Assembly: GCF_001905545.1 (NCBI RefSeq)
Contig: NZ_LIPD01000004.1
Coordinates: 124,001 to 188,000 of the forward strand
Source of the DNA: Streptomyces sp. CB02056
GTDB taxonomy: Bacteria; Actinomycetota; Actinomycetes; Streptomycetales; Streptomycetaceae
Length of the DNA: 64,000 bases
Direction: 5' to 3'
In this document: piece after piece, positions 8,469 through 17,200 of the stretch
Layout of the letters: the number at the start of each line of letters is the position of its first letter
Position numbering within the stretch: position 1 is the stretch's first letter
Made by a program: the position numbers and the translations under genes
The notes under the pieces: generated by a model
The model's database searches: none
What the model was told of the DNA's origin: nothing
Seen by the model: only the letters and a program-made list of their open reading frames with translations

Positions 8469-8981
8469 TCAGGTGGCCTGGGCTGCGATGCGGGTGAGGA
8501 CGCGTCCGCAGTGGTGGGCGAAGGCGCGTTGGGCGAGGGGGAGGAGTGGGCCGGCGAGGCGGGCGTACCAGGCGACGGGGCGGCTGAAGGCGGTGACGGA
8601 GAAGCGGACTTCGCCGTCGGGGGTGAGTGCGACCAGGAAGGTTTCCTCGCCCTGGGCCAGGTGGCCGGTCCTGGTGCCGTAGGTGAAGCCGTACCGGTCC
8701 GGGCCGTCGACCGTGGCCAGGACCCGGTTGGGGGCGCCGGCCCGCAGGGGGCCGAGGCCGATGGCGCAGTGCACGGCGACGCCGGGGGCGGCGCGGTCGG
8801 CCGACGCGTCGATGCGGACGCCCGCGAGCCGGTGCATCCGCCAGTCGAGCAGGGCGGCGCCGGCGGCTTCCAGGGCGGGGCGGCCGTGGCCGATGAGGGC
8901 GCTGTGCCGCAGGTGGTTGTAGCCGGCGGGGAGGTGGCCGGTGCGGCTGGCGCCCTGTTCGGGGTAGCTGTAGTCGTTCAT
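8469..8981 (-). CDS. DUF1990 family protein
   Basis: A 170-aa cytoplasmic protein of the DUF1990 family. The N-terminus YPEQGASRTGHLPAGYNHLR resembles the plant/actinobacterial family signature with its GxGxxxF/H-type opening. It is followed by LDWRMHRLAGVRIDAS and, at the end, FSRPVAWYARLAGPLLPLAQR, the usual conserved block. Biochemical activity is unknown. It overlaps the upstream yndJ-like gene by 4 bp (ATGA) and is therefore co-translated. The operon promoter lies upstream of 9892 and contains two palindromes. Confidence 0.85.
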   Translation of the reverse strand: MNDYSYPEQGASRTGHLPAGYNHLRHSALIGHGRPALEAAGAALLDWRMHRLAGVRIDASADRAAPGVAVHCAIGLGPLRAGAPNRVLATVDGPDRYGFTYGTRTGHLAQGEETFLVALTPDGEVRFSVTAFSRPVAWYARLAGPLLPLAQRAFAHHCGRVLTRIAAQAT

Positions 8982-9892
8982 CGGGGGGTCTCCGTCGTGT
9001 CGGTCCGGGTGGCGTCGGTCCGGTCCGCGGTGATCCGGCGCCAGGCGAGCAGCGCGCAGAGGGCGAAGCCGAGCGCGTTGCCGACGCCGTGGGTGGCGGC
9101 CATCCAGGTCAGGGTGGGGTGGGGGAGTCCGGCGGCCCGGCCGAGTGCCCACCACAGGGCGAGCAGCATGGTGAGCGAGAGGACGGCCGAGGAGGCGGCG
9201 AGCAGCCGGGCGGTGGTCCGGTCGCCGCTGCGGGGGCGCAGGTCGCGCCAGGTGACCAGGCCGACCAGCCACATTCCGGTGGTCAGGACGGCGGCTCCGG
9301 CGAACTGCCACCAGTTGCCGAGGAAGTACCCGGCCAGCACCAGCAGGGTGCCCGCCGGGACGCTGAGGGCCGCGCAGCGGGCCGGGGCGGAGCCCGGGCG
9401 GGCGGCGCGGCAGACCAGTCCGGCGACCAGGGCGGCGGTGAATCCGGCGTAGTGGAAGTGCGGGACGGTGAGCGCCAGGATGTGCGGTTCGAAGCCGAAC
9501 AGCGGGTAGCCGGAGCGTTCGGCGACCAGGGCGACCCCGGCGACCGAGGGTGCGGCGAGCGCGGTGAGCACCGCGACCTCGGCGGGTGCGAGCGAGCGGG
9601 TGCGGGCCAGCCGCAGGGGGGCGTGCAGGGCGACGGCCAGGGTGCCGAGCGCGTAGAGCAGGGCGCAGCCGGTGGCGAGGCCGCCGCCGCGGGGCAGCCA
9701 GAGCGAGAGCGCGCCGGGGACGGCGGCGAGCGGCCAGAGCCGGCGGATCCGGGCGAGGCCGGGCTCGTCGACCAGGGCGAGGCCGAGCGGGACGACGGCT
9801 CCCATGCCGAGCAGGATCAGCAGGTCGACCAGTTCCGTGGTGCCCGGGCCCATCGCGGACACAGCCGTCGTGAGCGAAGCCATCGTGGACAC
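8978..9892 (-). CDS. YndJ-like integral membrane protein
   Basis: A 304-aa polytopic membrane protein with about nine hydrophobic helices. It contains the histidine-bearing segment LTVPHFHYAGFTAALVAG typical of YndJ, with further conserved blocks YFLGNWWQFAGA and MAATHGVGNALGFAL. The function is unknown; transport has been suggested for the family but not shown. The ATG at 9892 (MSTMASL) or the one three codons later could start it. It forms an operon with DUF1990, a pairing common in Gram-positive bacteria. The leader holds two operator-like palindromes, one beginning 6 bp upstream of the start codon, so repression by a dimeric regulator encoded elsewhere is likely. Confidence 0.82.
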   Translation of the reverse strand: MSTMASLTTAVSAMGPGTTELVDLLILLGMGAVVPLGLALVDEPGLARIRRLWPLAAVPGALSLWLPRGGGLATGCALLYALGTLAVALHAPLRLARTRSLAPAEVAVLTALAAPSVAGVALVAERSGYPLFGFEPHILALTVPHFHYAGFTAALVAGLVCRAARPGSAPARCAALSVPAGTLLVLAGYFLGNWWQFAGAAVLTTGMWLVGLVTWRDLRPRSGDRTTARLLAASSAVLSLTMLLALWWALGRAAGLPHPTLTWMAATHGVGNALGFALCALLAWRRITADRTDATRTDTTETPR

Positions 9893-9898
9893 ACCCCC

Positions 9899-9912
9899 TT
9901 GAACGCGTTCAA
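9899..9912. promoter_or_regulatory. Operator-like palindrome TTGAACGCGTTCAA
   Basis: A perfect 14-bp palindrome 7 bp in front of the yndJ-like start codon. A second copy with the same TTGAAC/GTTCAA half-sites lies 46 bp away centre to centre. This is typical of TetR-type operators, but no TetR gene is adjacent. Confidence 0.6.
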
Positions 9913-9941
9913 ATAGCTTGCGTCGCCGACTCTACGCGGCC

Positions 9942-9961
9942 GAGTTGAACGTGTTCAACTC
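9942..9961. promoter_or_regulatory. Operator-like palindrome GAGTTGAACGTGTTCAACTC
   Basis: A 20-bp inverted repeat, perfect apart from the central base pair. It contains the same TTGAAC-N2-GTTCAA core as 9899-9912. It is upstream of the yndJ-like operon and also within 100 bp of the divergent DUF1876 gene. Confidence 0.6.
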
Positions 9962-10060
9962 AGCGCCGATGTCGCCCCCGATGCCGCCCGGACCGGCTGG
10001 CCTGGTGTTCACGGTGGGTGCGGCGCACTCTGGAGGGGTAACCGATGGAGGTGATCCGCC

Positions 10061-10330
10061 ATGCAGACTCTGGTCGGTTGGCACATCGAGATGGAGTTCC
10101 GCGAAGAGGGGGCACGGACCAGCGCCGCCGCACTGCTGCGGCTGCGCGACGGGAGCGAACTGCGCGCCCACGGCTACAGCAGCCGCCACCCCTCGGACCC
10201 GGAGCAGCTGAGGGTGGGCGAGGAGATCGCGGGGGCCCGCGCGCTCAACGAGCTCGCCTCGCAGCTGCTCACCAAGGCCCATGCCGAGATCCAGGAGGTC
10301 AGTCCGGTCCCGACCCACCCGCTGTCGTGA
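10061..10330 (+). CDS. DUF1876 (dsRBD-like) small protein
   Basis: An 89-aa cytoplasmic protein matching the DUF1876 pattern: WHIEMEFREEGARTSAAALL, then LRDGSELRAHGYSSRHPSDP, then a C-terminal helical LNELASQLLTKAHAEIQEV. The family has a double-stranded-RNA-binding-like fold, is widespread in actinomycetes, and has no established function. The ATG at 10061 follows GGAGGTGAT about 5 bp upstream. It is monocistronic, with a strong hairpin behind it. Confidence 0.88.
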   Translation: MQTLVGWHIEMEFREEGARTSAAALLRLRDGSELRAHGYSSRHPSDPEQLRVGEEIAGARALNELASQLLTKAHAEIQEVSPVPTHPLS

Positions 10331-10375
10331 CCTCCGGCCCGCTGCCAGCAGTCGCGTCGAGGTGCCGGAAAGCGC

Positions 10376-10414
10376 CGAGTGCCGGGGCAGACCTTCTCAA
10401 GGCCCCGGCACTCG
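10376..10414. terminator. Hairpin terminator between DUF1876 and the PPOX gene
   Basis: A perfect 13-bp stem CGAGTGCCGGGGC/GCCCCGGCACTCG with a 13-nt loop. It is placed between two convergent genes and can serve both. Confidence 0.75.
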
Positions 10415-10445
10415 ACGGAGGTTGACGACCGGACGCGACGGCCCG

Positions 10446-10922
10446 TCAGTTGACGCAGTAGGTGGCCGGCGGTAGCCACTCCGGCCCGACCAGCCGCTGT
10501 TCCAGTTCGTTCAGCGTGATCCGGATGCCGACCGTCCCGGCCAGCCCCACCCGGAACCGGCTGCGGGCGAGCGCGATCAGCGCCGTCAGGCCGTACTTGT
10601 TGATCAGCGAGGTGCGGTAGCGGGCGGTGTCGTCGGCGTCGCAGAGCCGGGCCCGGGCCGGGATCCGGCGGCCGGTGGGGCGCCCGTGGGCGTCGCAGGG
10701 GCCGATCAGCACCCGGGGGTGGCGGCGGATCCGTTCGGCCTCGCCGGAGTGGGCCGGGGTCCAGACCCCGAGGGCCGTGCCGTCCTGCACCACCCAGAGC
10801 TGTGACTCCAGCCGGCTGCCGTCCTCGCCGAAGGTGGTGAGCAGGAGGTACCTGCTGTCGGCGATCCGGTCGGTCGGGTCGACCTGGTCGGTCCGGTCGC
10901 TTCGGTCGGTTCGGTCGTGCAC
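10446..10922 (-). CDS. PPOX-class, probably F420-dependent, flavin/deazaflavin oxidoreductase
   Basis: 158 aa in the chosen frame. The fold is the split beta-barrel of pyridoxamine-phosphate-oxidase-like proteins: YLLLTTFGEDGSRLESQLWVV, then VWTPAHSGEAERIRRHPRVL, then GRRIPARARLCDADDTARYR. Actinobacterial members usually bind F420. The GTG at 10922 is preferred because GGGAGGA lies 4 bp upstream; the ATG at 10940 has no ribosome site. The first residues are an unusual DRTDRSDRTDQVDPTDR repeat encoded by degenerate GGTCGGTCC-type DNA. It begins 31 bp after the cytochrome b gene, probably in the same operon. Confidence 0.82.
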   Translation of the reverse strand: MHDRTDRSDRTDQVDPTDRIADSRYLLLTTFGEDGSRLESQLWVVQDGTALGVWTPAHSGEAERIRRHPRVLIGPCDAHGRPTGRRIPARARLCDADDTARYRTSLINKYGLTALIALARSRFRVGLAGTVGIRITLNELEQRLVGPEWLPPATYCVN

Positions 10923-10953
10923 CTGTCCTCCCTGTGCCATCGGGGGGTGCGGG

Positions 10954-12564
10954 TCAGTGCCCGTGGCCCTCGGTGATCTCGTGGAACTCCTCGGCGGTGG
11001 GCTTGGGGATCCGGCCGCCCTCGCCGTGGAACCCGCGGGAGAGCCGGGTCCGGGTGCGGGTGAGCACCCCCGCCGGGCGGGCCACTCCATTCTCGTCCAC
11101 GGGGGCGGGCAGTTCGAGGGGGCGGGGCTGTTCGTGCGCCGTGAGCCGGTGCAGTTCCCGCGGCGTGAGCCGGGCGTGCACTTCGGTGAACTCGCCGTGC
11201 GGCAGGCGCTTGATGACACCCGTCTCGCGGCCGTGCAGCACCTTCTCCCTGTCGCGGCGCTGGAGGCCGAGGCACCAGCGCTTGGTGAGGATGAAGACGG
11301 CGACCGGGACGGCGAAGAAGCCGACGCGGGCGGCGTACGTGATGGAGTTGAGCGACAGGTGCAGGTGGGTGGCGATCAGGTCGTTGCCGCCGGCGGCCAG
11401 GGCCACCAGGTAGAGGCTGATCCAGGCGGCGCCGAGCGCGGTGCGGACGGGCGCGTTGCGCGGCCGGTCGAGCAGGTGGTGCTCCCGCTTGTCGTCGGTC
11501 ACCCAGTTCTCGATGAACGGGTAGACCGCGATGGCGCCCAGGACGAGCGGGAACAGCGCGAACGGGATGAGCACCCCGAGGTTGAGGGTGTGCCCCCACA
11601 GTCCGATCTCCCAGCCGGGCATGATCCGGATCAGGCCCTCGGCGAAGCCCATGTACCAGTCGGGCTGGGCGTCGGTGGAGACCTGGTCGGGACGGTACGG
11701 GCCGTACGCCCAGATCGGGTTGACGGTCGCGATCGCGGCGGCCAGCGCGACGATGCCGAAGACGAGGAAGAAGAACCCGCCGGCCTTGGCCAGGTAGACC
11801 GGCATCAGCGGCATGCCGACGACGTTCTTCTCGGTCCTGCCGGGGCCCGCCCACTGGGTGTGCTTGTGGTAGAAGACCAGGATCAGGTGGGCCACCAGCA
11901 GGCCGAGCATGATGCCCGGGATCAACAGCACGTGGATGGTGAAGAACCGCGGCACGATGTCGTGGCCGGGGAACTCCCCGCCGAACAGGAACATCTGGAT
12001 GTACGTGCCGACCAGCGGCACGGCGAGGATCGAGCCCTCGATGAACCGGATGCCGGTGCCGGAGAGCAGGTCGTCGGGCAGGGAGTAGCCGAAGAAGCCG
12101 TCCAGCATGCCGAGGAAGAGCAGCAGGAAGCCGAACACCCAGTTGATCTCGCGCGGCTTGCGGAAGGCGCCGGTGAAGAACACCCGCATCATGTGGACGA
12201 ACATGGCGGCGACGAAGACGATCGCCGCCCAGTGGTGGATCTGCCGGATCAGCAGGCCGCCGCGCACCTCGAAGCTGATGTCCACGGTGGAGGCGTAGGC
12301 CTCCGACATCGGGACGCCCTTGAGCGGCACGTACGAGCCGGCGTAGACCACCTCGCCCATGCTGGGCTTGAAGAACAGCGTCAGCCAGACACCGGTCAGG
12401 ATGATGATGACGAAGGTGTAGAGGCAGATCTCGCCCAGCATGAAGGACCAGTGGTCCGGGAAGATCTTCCGCAGGTTCGCCCTGGCCAGGGAGTAGATCC
12501 CCAGCCGGCCGTCCGCCCAGTCGGCGGCCCGCTGCCCCCGCCCAGGGCTCTGATTCCGGGTCAT
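10954..12564 (-). CDS. qcrB: Cytochrome bc1-type cytochrome b subunit, solitary (QcrB paralogue)
   Basis: A 536-aa integral membrane quinol:cytochrome c oxidoreductase subunit. The heme-b histidines appear in IRQIHHWAAIVFVAAMFVH and in FFTIHVLLIP/GLLVAHLILVFYH. The Qo-site motif is PDWY (the actinobacterial form of PEWY) in QPDWYMGFAEG, and at least eight membrane helices are readable. A long cytoplasmic C-terminus ends in a His/Glu-rich tail. ATG 12564 has GAGG upstream; a GTG at 12624 would add 20 residues. The main complex is encoded by qcrCAB beside the cytochrome oxidase genes, none of which is here, so this is probably a second copy. A PPOX flavoprotein follows in the same operon. Confidence 0.9.
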   Translation of the reverse strand: MTRNQSPGRGQRAADWADGRLGIYSLARANLRKIFPDHWSFMLGEICLYTFVIIILTGVWLTLFFKPSMGEVVYAGSYVPLKGVPMSEAYASTVDISFEVRGGLLIRQIHHWAAIVFVAAMFVHMMRVFFTGAFRKPREINWVFGFLLLFLGMLDGFFGYSLPDDLLSGTGIRFIEGSILAVPLVGTYIQMFLFGGEFPGHDIVPRFFTIHVLLIPGIMLGLLVAHLILVFYHKHTQWAGPGRTEKNVVGMPLMPVYLAKAGGFFFLVFGIVALAAAIATVNPIWAYGPYRPDQVSTDAQPDWYMGFAEGLIRIMPGWEIGLWGHTLNLGVLIPFALFPLVLGAIAVYPFIENWVTDDKREHHLLDRPRNAPVRTALGAAWISLYLVALAAGGNDLIATHLHLSLNSITYAARVGFFAVPVAVFILTKRWCLGLQRRDREKVLHGRETGVIKRLPHGEFTEVHARLTPRELHRLTAHEQPRPLELPAPVDENGVARPAGVLTRTRTRLSRGFHGEGGRIPKPTAEEFHEITEGHGH

Positions 12565-12590
12565 GTGCACGCACCTCGATCCGAAGGAAG

Positions 12591-12606
12591 CGGGGAGGAG
12601 TCCCCG
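12591..12606. promoter_or_regulatory. Inverted repeat CGGGGA-N4-TCCCCG upstream of qcrB
   Basis: Six-base arms around GGAG, 27 bp before the start codon. The arms equal those upstream of the TetR gene at 47.85 kb, but the spacer is 4 bp instead of 5. It could be an operator or a leader hairpin. Confidence 0.35.
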
Positions 12607-12687
12607 ATTCGCACTGGTGCCCACGATAACCGGGGGGTAATCCCCATTTCCATTCGGGGTGGTCGGTGCGCCGAAGGGCGGCGGGTC

Positions 12688-13731
12688 CTAGGCGGTCGGT
12701 GGTTCCATCCGGGCGTACGCCTCCGGCGGGATCGGGAAGCGCCTCAGCAACTCCTCCATCCAGGCGGTCGGATGGGTGGCCGGAGCCGCGCCGCCGGGCA
12801 GGGCGCGCGCCTTGCGGATGCCGTCGAGCAGCGCCTCCACCGCGGCCTCGGTGGTGTACCGCTCGGAGACCCAGCGGCGGCCCGCCCGCCGCACCTCGTC
12901 CTGGCCGGGCAGGTCGAGCAGTTCCAGGGCCCGGTCCGCCAGCCGGTCCGTTTCGAGCTCCGGGATCCGCCACGCGGACGGCGAGTCGAACAGTTCCGCT
13001 CCGCCGCCGCCGGCGTAACCGGTCACCAGGCAGCCGCTGGCCATCGCCTCGGCCGGCGGCAGGCCGAAGCCCTCGCCCTCGGGCGCTCCCAGCGCGATGA
13101 ACACCGAGGTGTCCGACAGTACGCGGGCGACCTCCTCGTGCGGAACCGCGTGGATGTCGTACAGCTCGACGCCCCTGGACCGCGGGTCGGCGTGGAGCAG
13201 ACGGTGGAGCAGCGTGCTCTCGACGGGGCGCTTGCGGGACATCCACGCGATGCGCCGGACCCGCCCGGTCGACGCCGGCCGGAACAGCCCGGTGTCGACG
13301 GTGTTCGGCACCAGGTGCGGTTCGAACCCGGGCAGGGCGCGGCGGAGCATGTCGGCGCCCGCCTTCGAGACCGTCCACAGGGCCGGCCGGGCCGACCAGC
13401 CCGGGTACGGGCCGGGGGCGGGGCAGGTCAGGAAGTGGATGTAGTGCCCCTGCGAGTAGACGACCTTGCGGCCGCCGGGAGCCGGGTCGCGGCCCGGGAG
13501 CACGCTGACCTCGGGCAGCACGAGGACGTCCTCGGGGCCGAGGTCCAGGGTCATCCCGGACAGCGTCGGCACGTCGTCGTCGAACCACGTGTAGCGGAAG
13601 CCCGGTGTGGGCGTCCAGCGGTACGCCTCGACGCCGGCGGCCCGCAGCAGCGCGACCTGTTGGTTCAGGACGCGGATGCCGCCCAGCGGGAACTGGAACT
13701 CGAACGACGCGTAGACGACTCGGCCGGTCAC
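12688..13731 (-). CDS. Group 1 (GT4-like) glycosyltransferase
   Basis: A 347-aa cytoplasmic GT-B-fold transferase. The N-domain starts VVYASFEFQFPLGGIRVLNQQ with a Gly-rich loop after strand 1, as in GT4 enzymes. The C-domain has the sugar-nucleotide motif EGFGLPPAEAMASG and then GYAGGGGAELF, the E-x7-E-like region. RIAWMSRKRP marks the start of the C-domain. The GTG at 13731 follows GGGAGG. The gap to the NTF2-like gene contains a GGACCCAC minisatellite, so it may not belong to the polyketide operon. No sugar is expected on a cycloheximide-type product, and the acceptor is unknown. Confidence 0.82.
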   Translation of the reverse strand: MTGRVVYASFEFQFPLGGIRVLNQQVALLRAAGVEAYRWTPTPGFRYTWFDDDVPTLSGMTLDLGPEDVLVLPEVSVLPGRDPAPGGRKVVYSQGHYIHFLTCPAPGPYPGWSARPALWTVSKAGADMLRRALPGFEPHLVPNTVDTGLFRPASTGRVRRIAWMSRKRPVESTLLHRLLHADPRSRGVELYDIHAVPHEEVARVLSDTSVFIALGAPEGEGFGLPPAEAMASGCLVTGYAGGGGAELFDSPSAWRIPELETDRLADRALELLDLPGQDEVRRAGRRWVSERYTTEAAVEALLDGIRKARALPGGAAPATHPTAWMEELLRRFPIPPEAYARMEPPTA

Positions 13732-13793
13732 CGAACCTCCCTGACGAACCAGCGACTTGAGCGGAACAGGGCCTCACGGATCCAGGGACCCCC

Positions 13794-13850
13794 GGACCCA
13801 CGGACCCACGGACCCACGGATCCCCGGATCCAGGGAACCAGGGATCCGGG
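13794..13850. repeat. GGACCCAC minisatellite
   Basis: Three exact 8-bp copies of GGACCCAC at 13794-13817 continue into degenerate GGATCC-containing copies up to 13850. The array fills most of the 120 bp between the glycosyltransferase start and the NTF2-like stop. Confidence 0.75.
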
Positions 13851-13851
13851 G

Positions 13852-14199
13852 CTACTGCAGGTGCTCCTCGATCTCGGCGATCAGCCCGTCCTCGAAGCGG
13901 AAGTAGGTGGTGGCGTGGACCCGGCTGCGGGTGCCGTCCGGCGCCTCCAGCACCAGGACGTGCTGCTGGAGCACCTCGTCGGGCTTGTGGAAGCGGCGCA
14001 CGACCTCGTACCGCAGGGAGTCGACGGTGGCGAAGAACGCGGCGATCCGCTCCAGCCGGGCGTCGATCGGCCGGGTGCCGTCGCCGTCGTTCTGCCACAC
14101 CGTGGCGCCGGGGGTGCACAGGGCCCGGAAGCCGGCGAGGTCGCGTGCCTCCAGCAGCCGCAGTCCGGCATCCACCGTCGCGTCGAGGTCCTGGTCCAT
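13852..14199 (-). CDS. NTF2/SnoaL-like fold protein, candidate cyclase or isomerase
   Basis: 115 aa, a full-length small cone-shaped alpha+beta-barrel protein of the NTF2/SnoaL/DUF4440 superfamily: DQDLDATVDAGLRLLEARD helix, FRALCTPGATVWQNDGDGTR, then a beta-sheet ending VHATTYFRFEDGLIAEIEEH. It starts 12 bp after the carboxylic acid reductase stop on the same strand, so it is the last gene of the SDR-P450-CAR operon. SnoaL-fold enzymes catalyse intramolecular aldol closure in polyketide pathways. A role in closing the six-membered carbocycle after aldehyde formation is inferred, not shown. A generic ketosteroid-isomerase-like function is the alternative. Confidence 0.75.
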   Translation of the reverse strand: MDQDLDATVDAGLRLLEARDLAGFRALCTPGATVWQNDGDGTRPIDARLERIAAFFATVDSLRYEVVRRFHKPDEVLQQHVLVLEAPDGTRSRVHATTYFRFEDGLIAEIEEHLQ

Positions 14200-14211
14200 G
14201 GGCTTCTCCGT

Positions 14212-17200
14212 TCAGTGCGGGCGGGAAGGGGAGGGGTGCCGGTCGAGCAGGCCGAGGCCGCGCAGGTCGGTGACGTACTTGGCGACGAGGGCGGGGGACA
14301 GCCGCGGCACGTCCCGGTCGGGCCCGATCCCGGCCGCCCGGACGGCCTCCCGGAACCGCGGGGCCGGGGCGGGCCGGTCCTCGCCCGGTTGCTCGAAGGC
14401 GTGCAGCAGGGGCAGCACCGAGTGGGTGCGCTGCCGTTCCGGCAGGGCCCGGACCGCGGTCGTGAAGCGGGCGAACCAGTCGTCGTAGTCGTCGACGCGC
14501 CGGATCGGGTGGCCGTCCTCGACCAGCCAGTCCACGAGGGTGTCCAGTGAGGCGCCGTCGTCGTGCGGGTTCCAGGCGTTGTAGGTGCGGTAGCCGTCCG
14601 GGCCCGGGGTGCCCAGCGCGGTGACCGCCTCGGCGAGGAAGTCGACCGGGAGGCCGTCGTACCGCGCGGGCGTGCCGCCGCGGTGGAACGACCGTGGTGC
14701 GATCCCGGTGGCCACCAGGCTGAGGACCAGTCGGGTGAACACGTCGGGCACGTTCAGCTGTCCCGGGTAGCTGCTGTGCGCGAGGATCATGCCCGACCGG
14801 AACGTGGTGACCGGCAGGCCGTACCGTTCGTGGGCCTCCCGCAGCAGCACCTCGCCCGCCCACTTGCCCGCGGCGTACCCGTCGGCGTAGCCCCGGCCGA
14901 GGCGGCGGCGCGGGATCGCCTCCCGGACGTCGGCGTCCTCGTCGAGTGCGGACGGCCCGGCTCCGCCGCGCACGGCCACGGTGGACAGGTAGGTGACGGG
15001 CTTGAGCCGCTCGGTGAGCGCCAGCCGGACCAGTTCGGCGGTGCCCGCGACGTTGGGGCCGAACAGCTCGGCGTAGGGCAGCACGTGGTTGACCAGCGCG
15101 GCCGGGTGGACGACCAGGTCCACCGACTCGGCCAGCCCGTTCCACACCGCCCGGTCCAGGCCCAGGCGCGGTTCGGCGAGGTCCCCGGCGAGGACGGTCA
15201 GCGTGCCGGCGGCCAGCTCCCGGTACCGCCGGGCCGCCTCGCCCCCGTCGCCGAAGGCCCGGGCGAGCCGCTCGGCCGCGTCGGCGGGCGTGCGGCCGCG
15301 GACGAGGCAGACCAGCCGGCCGCCGGACGGGGCCAGCCGGCGGAGCCACTCCAGGCAGAGGAAGCGGCCGAGGAACCCGTTGGCGCCGGTCAGCAGGACG
15401 GTCCGGGGGGACTCCGCGGGGCCGGGCAGGCCCGGCGCGGCGGCCAGGGTCGGGGCGTCGATGAACCGGTCCGGGGTGAGGTCGCGGGCCCGGACCTCGG
15501 TCGCGCCGCCGCCGTGCACGGAGGCGGCCGTGGGCCTGCTCCCCGGGGCGGTGCGCCGGGCCTCGACGTACGCCGCCACCCCGGCCAGGTCGGTGGCCGG
15601 GCCGAGGACGACGCCGACCGGCACCTCGACGTCCAGGACCTCCTTCAGGAGGGTGGTGAAGGACAGCGCGGAGAGCGAGTCGCCGCCGAGCTCGGTGAAC
15701 CGCGCGCCGGTGTCCGCGCCGGCGTCGGCCCGGCCCAGGACGGCGCGCACGGCCCGGTTCACGGTCTCCTGGACCGGCCGGTCGGCACCGGTCCGGCGCA
15801 GTTCCCGCAACTGCCGGCCCTGTTCGTCGGCGAGTTCGGCGTAGCGGCGCTCCAGGGCCGCGCCGTAGCGTTCATGGAGCCGGGGGCGCAGCAGCTTGTG
15901 GCTGTCGGAGAGCAGGCCGTTGGCCGGGCTGAAGGGCTCGGTCTCGACCAGGAAGTCCCGGGGCACCTCGTACGGGTTGAGCCCGTTCTCCCGGGCGGTG
16001 CGCCGCAGTTCCCGGTCGATCAGCAGCTTGAGCGCCGCCGGGTCGCCGTCGGCGCGGGCGATCGCCTCCGGGGTGGGCACCACCACGGCGAGCAGGTGGG
16101 AGCGTTCGCTGTTGCCGTACACGAAGACCTGCCGGACCAGCGGGCTGCCGAGGAAGACGCCCTCCAGCCGGGAGACGGTGACGAACTCGCCCTGGGACAG
16201 CTTGAGCACGTCCTTGGTGCGGCCGACGTAGACCAGCCGGTCCGGTCCGACCTCGGCCATGATGTCGCCGGTGCGGTAGTAGCCGTCCTCGTCGAAGACG
16301 GCGGCGGTGAGCTCGGGCCGGCGGTAGTACCCGGGGATGGCGGCGCTCGTCCTGAGCAGCAGCTCGCCGCGCGGGTGCGGCCGGTCGGTGCGGAAGCAGC
16401 CCAGCTCCGGGACGTCGACCAGCTTGTAGTCGAGGACGGGCGGGCGCTGCACCACGGTGTCCAGCAGCACCCCGCCGGCCTCGGTCGAGCCGTACCCGGT
16501 GTACAGGTGCAGTCCCAGGCAGGACTCGACGAACTCCGCGACCTCGGCGGACAGCGGCGCCGTCCCGCAGAAGGCCTTCGCCACCCGCCCGCCCAGGACG
16601 GTCTCCCGCAGGTGGGCCTTGACGGCCGCGTCGACGTCGCCGGGCTCGCCGGCCCGCCGGTCGAGTTCGCCGCGGTACCGCTGGAAGAGCATGTCGCAGA
16701 TCCGGGGGACCATGGTCAGCTCGGTGGGCCGGACCAGCGCGATGTCCTCGAACAGGGAGGACAGGTCGCTCCTGGCGGTGAAGCAGCCCAGGCCGCCCCG
16801 GGCGAGCGTGCCCAGCACCGACATCCGGCCCGCCTGGTGGCTCTGCGGCATGTAGTGGACGACGACGGACGGCACGTCGGCGGGCCCGTAGACGAATCCC
16901 CACCACGCGTTGCGGGCGAGGCGCTGCGGGTACATCGCCCCCTTCGGGGCGCCGGTGCTGCCGGAGGTGTAGAGGAGCAGGGCCAGCGGGTCCTCGCCCG
17001 GGGCGGGGACGTGCAGCGGGGGGTCGGGCAGCAGGGCGCCGCGCCCGACCGCGGCGGTGAGCGTGTCGAGCACGGCGGTGCCGCCGGCCTCGGCCAGCCG
17101 CCGGGCGGCGGCCTCGACGGCGGCGCGCTCGGCGGGGACCCCGGGGTGGTGGTCGAACACCAGGAGGCGGCGGACCGACGGCTGCCCGAGCACCGCGGCG

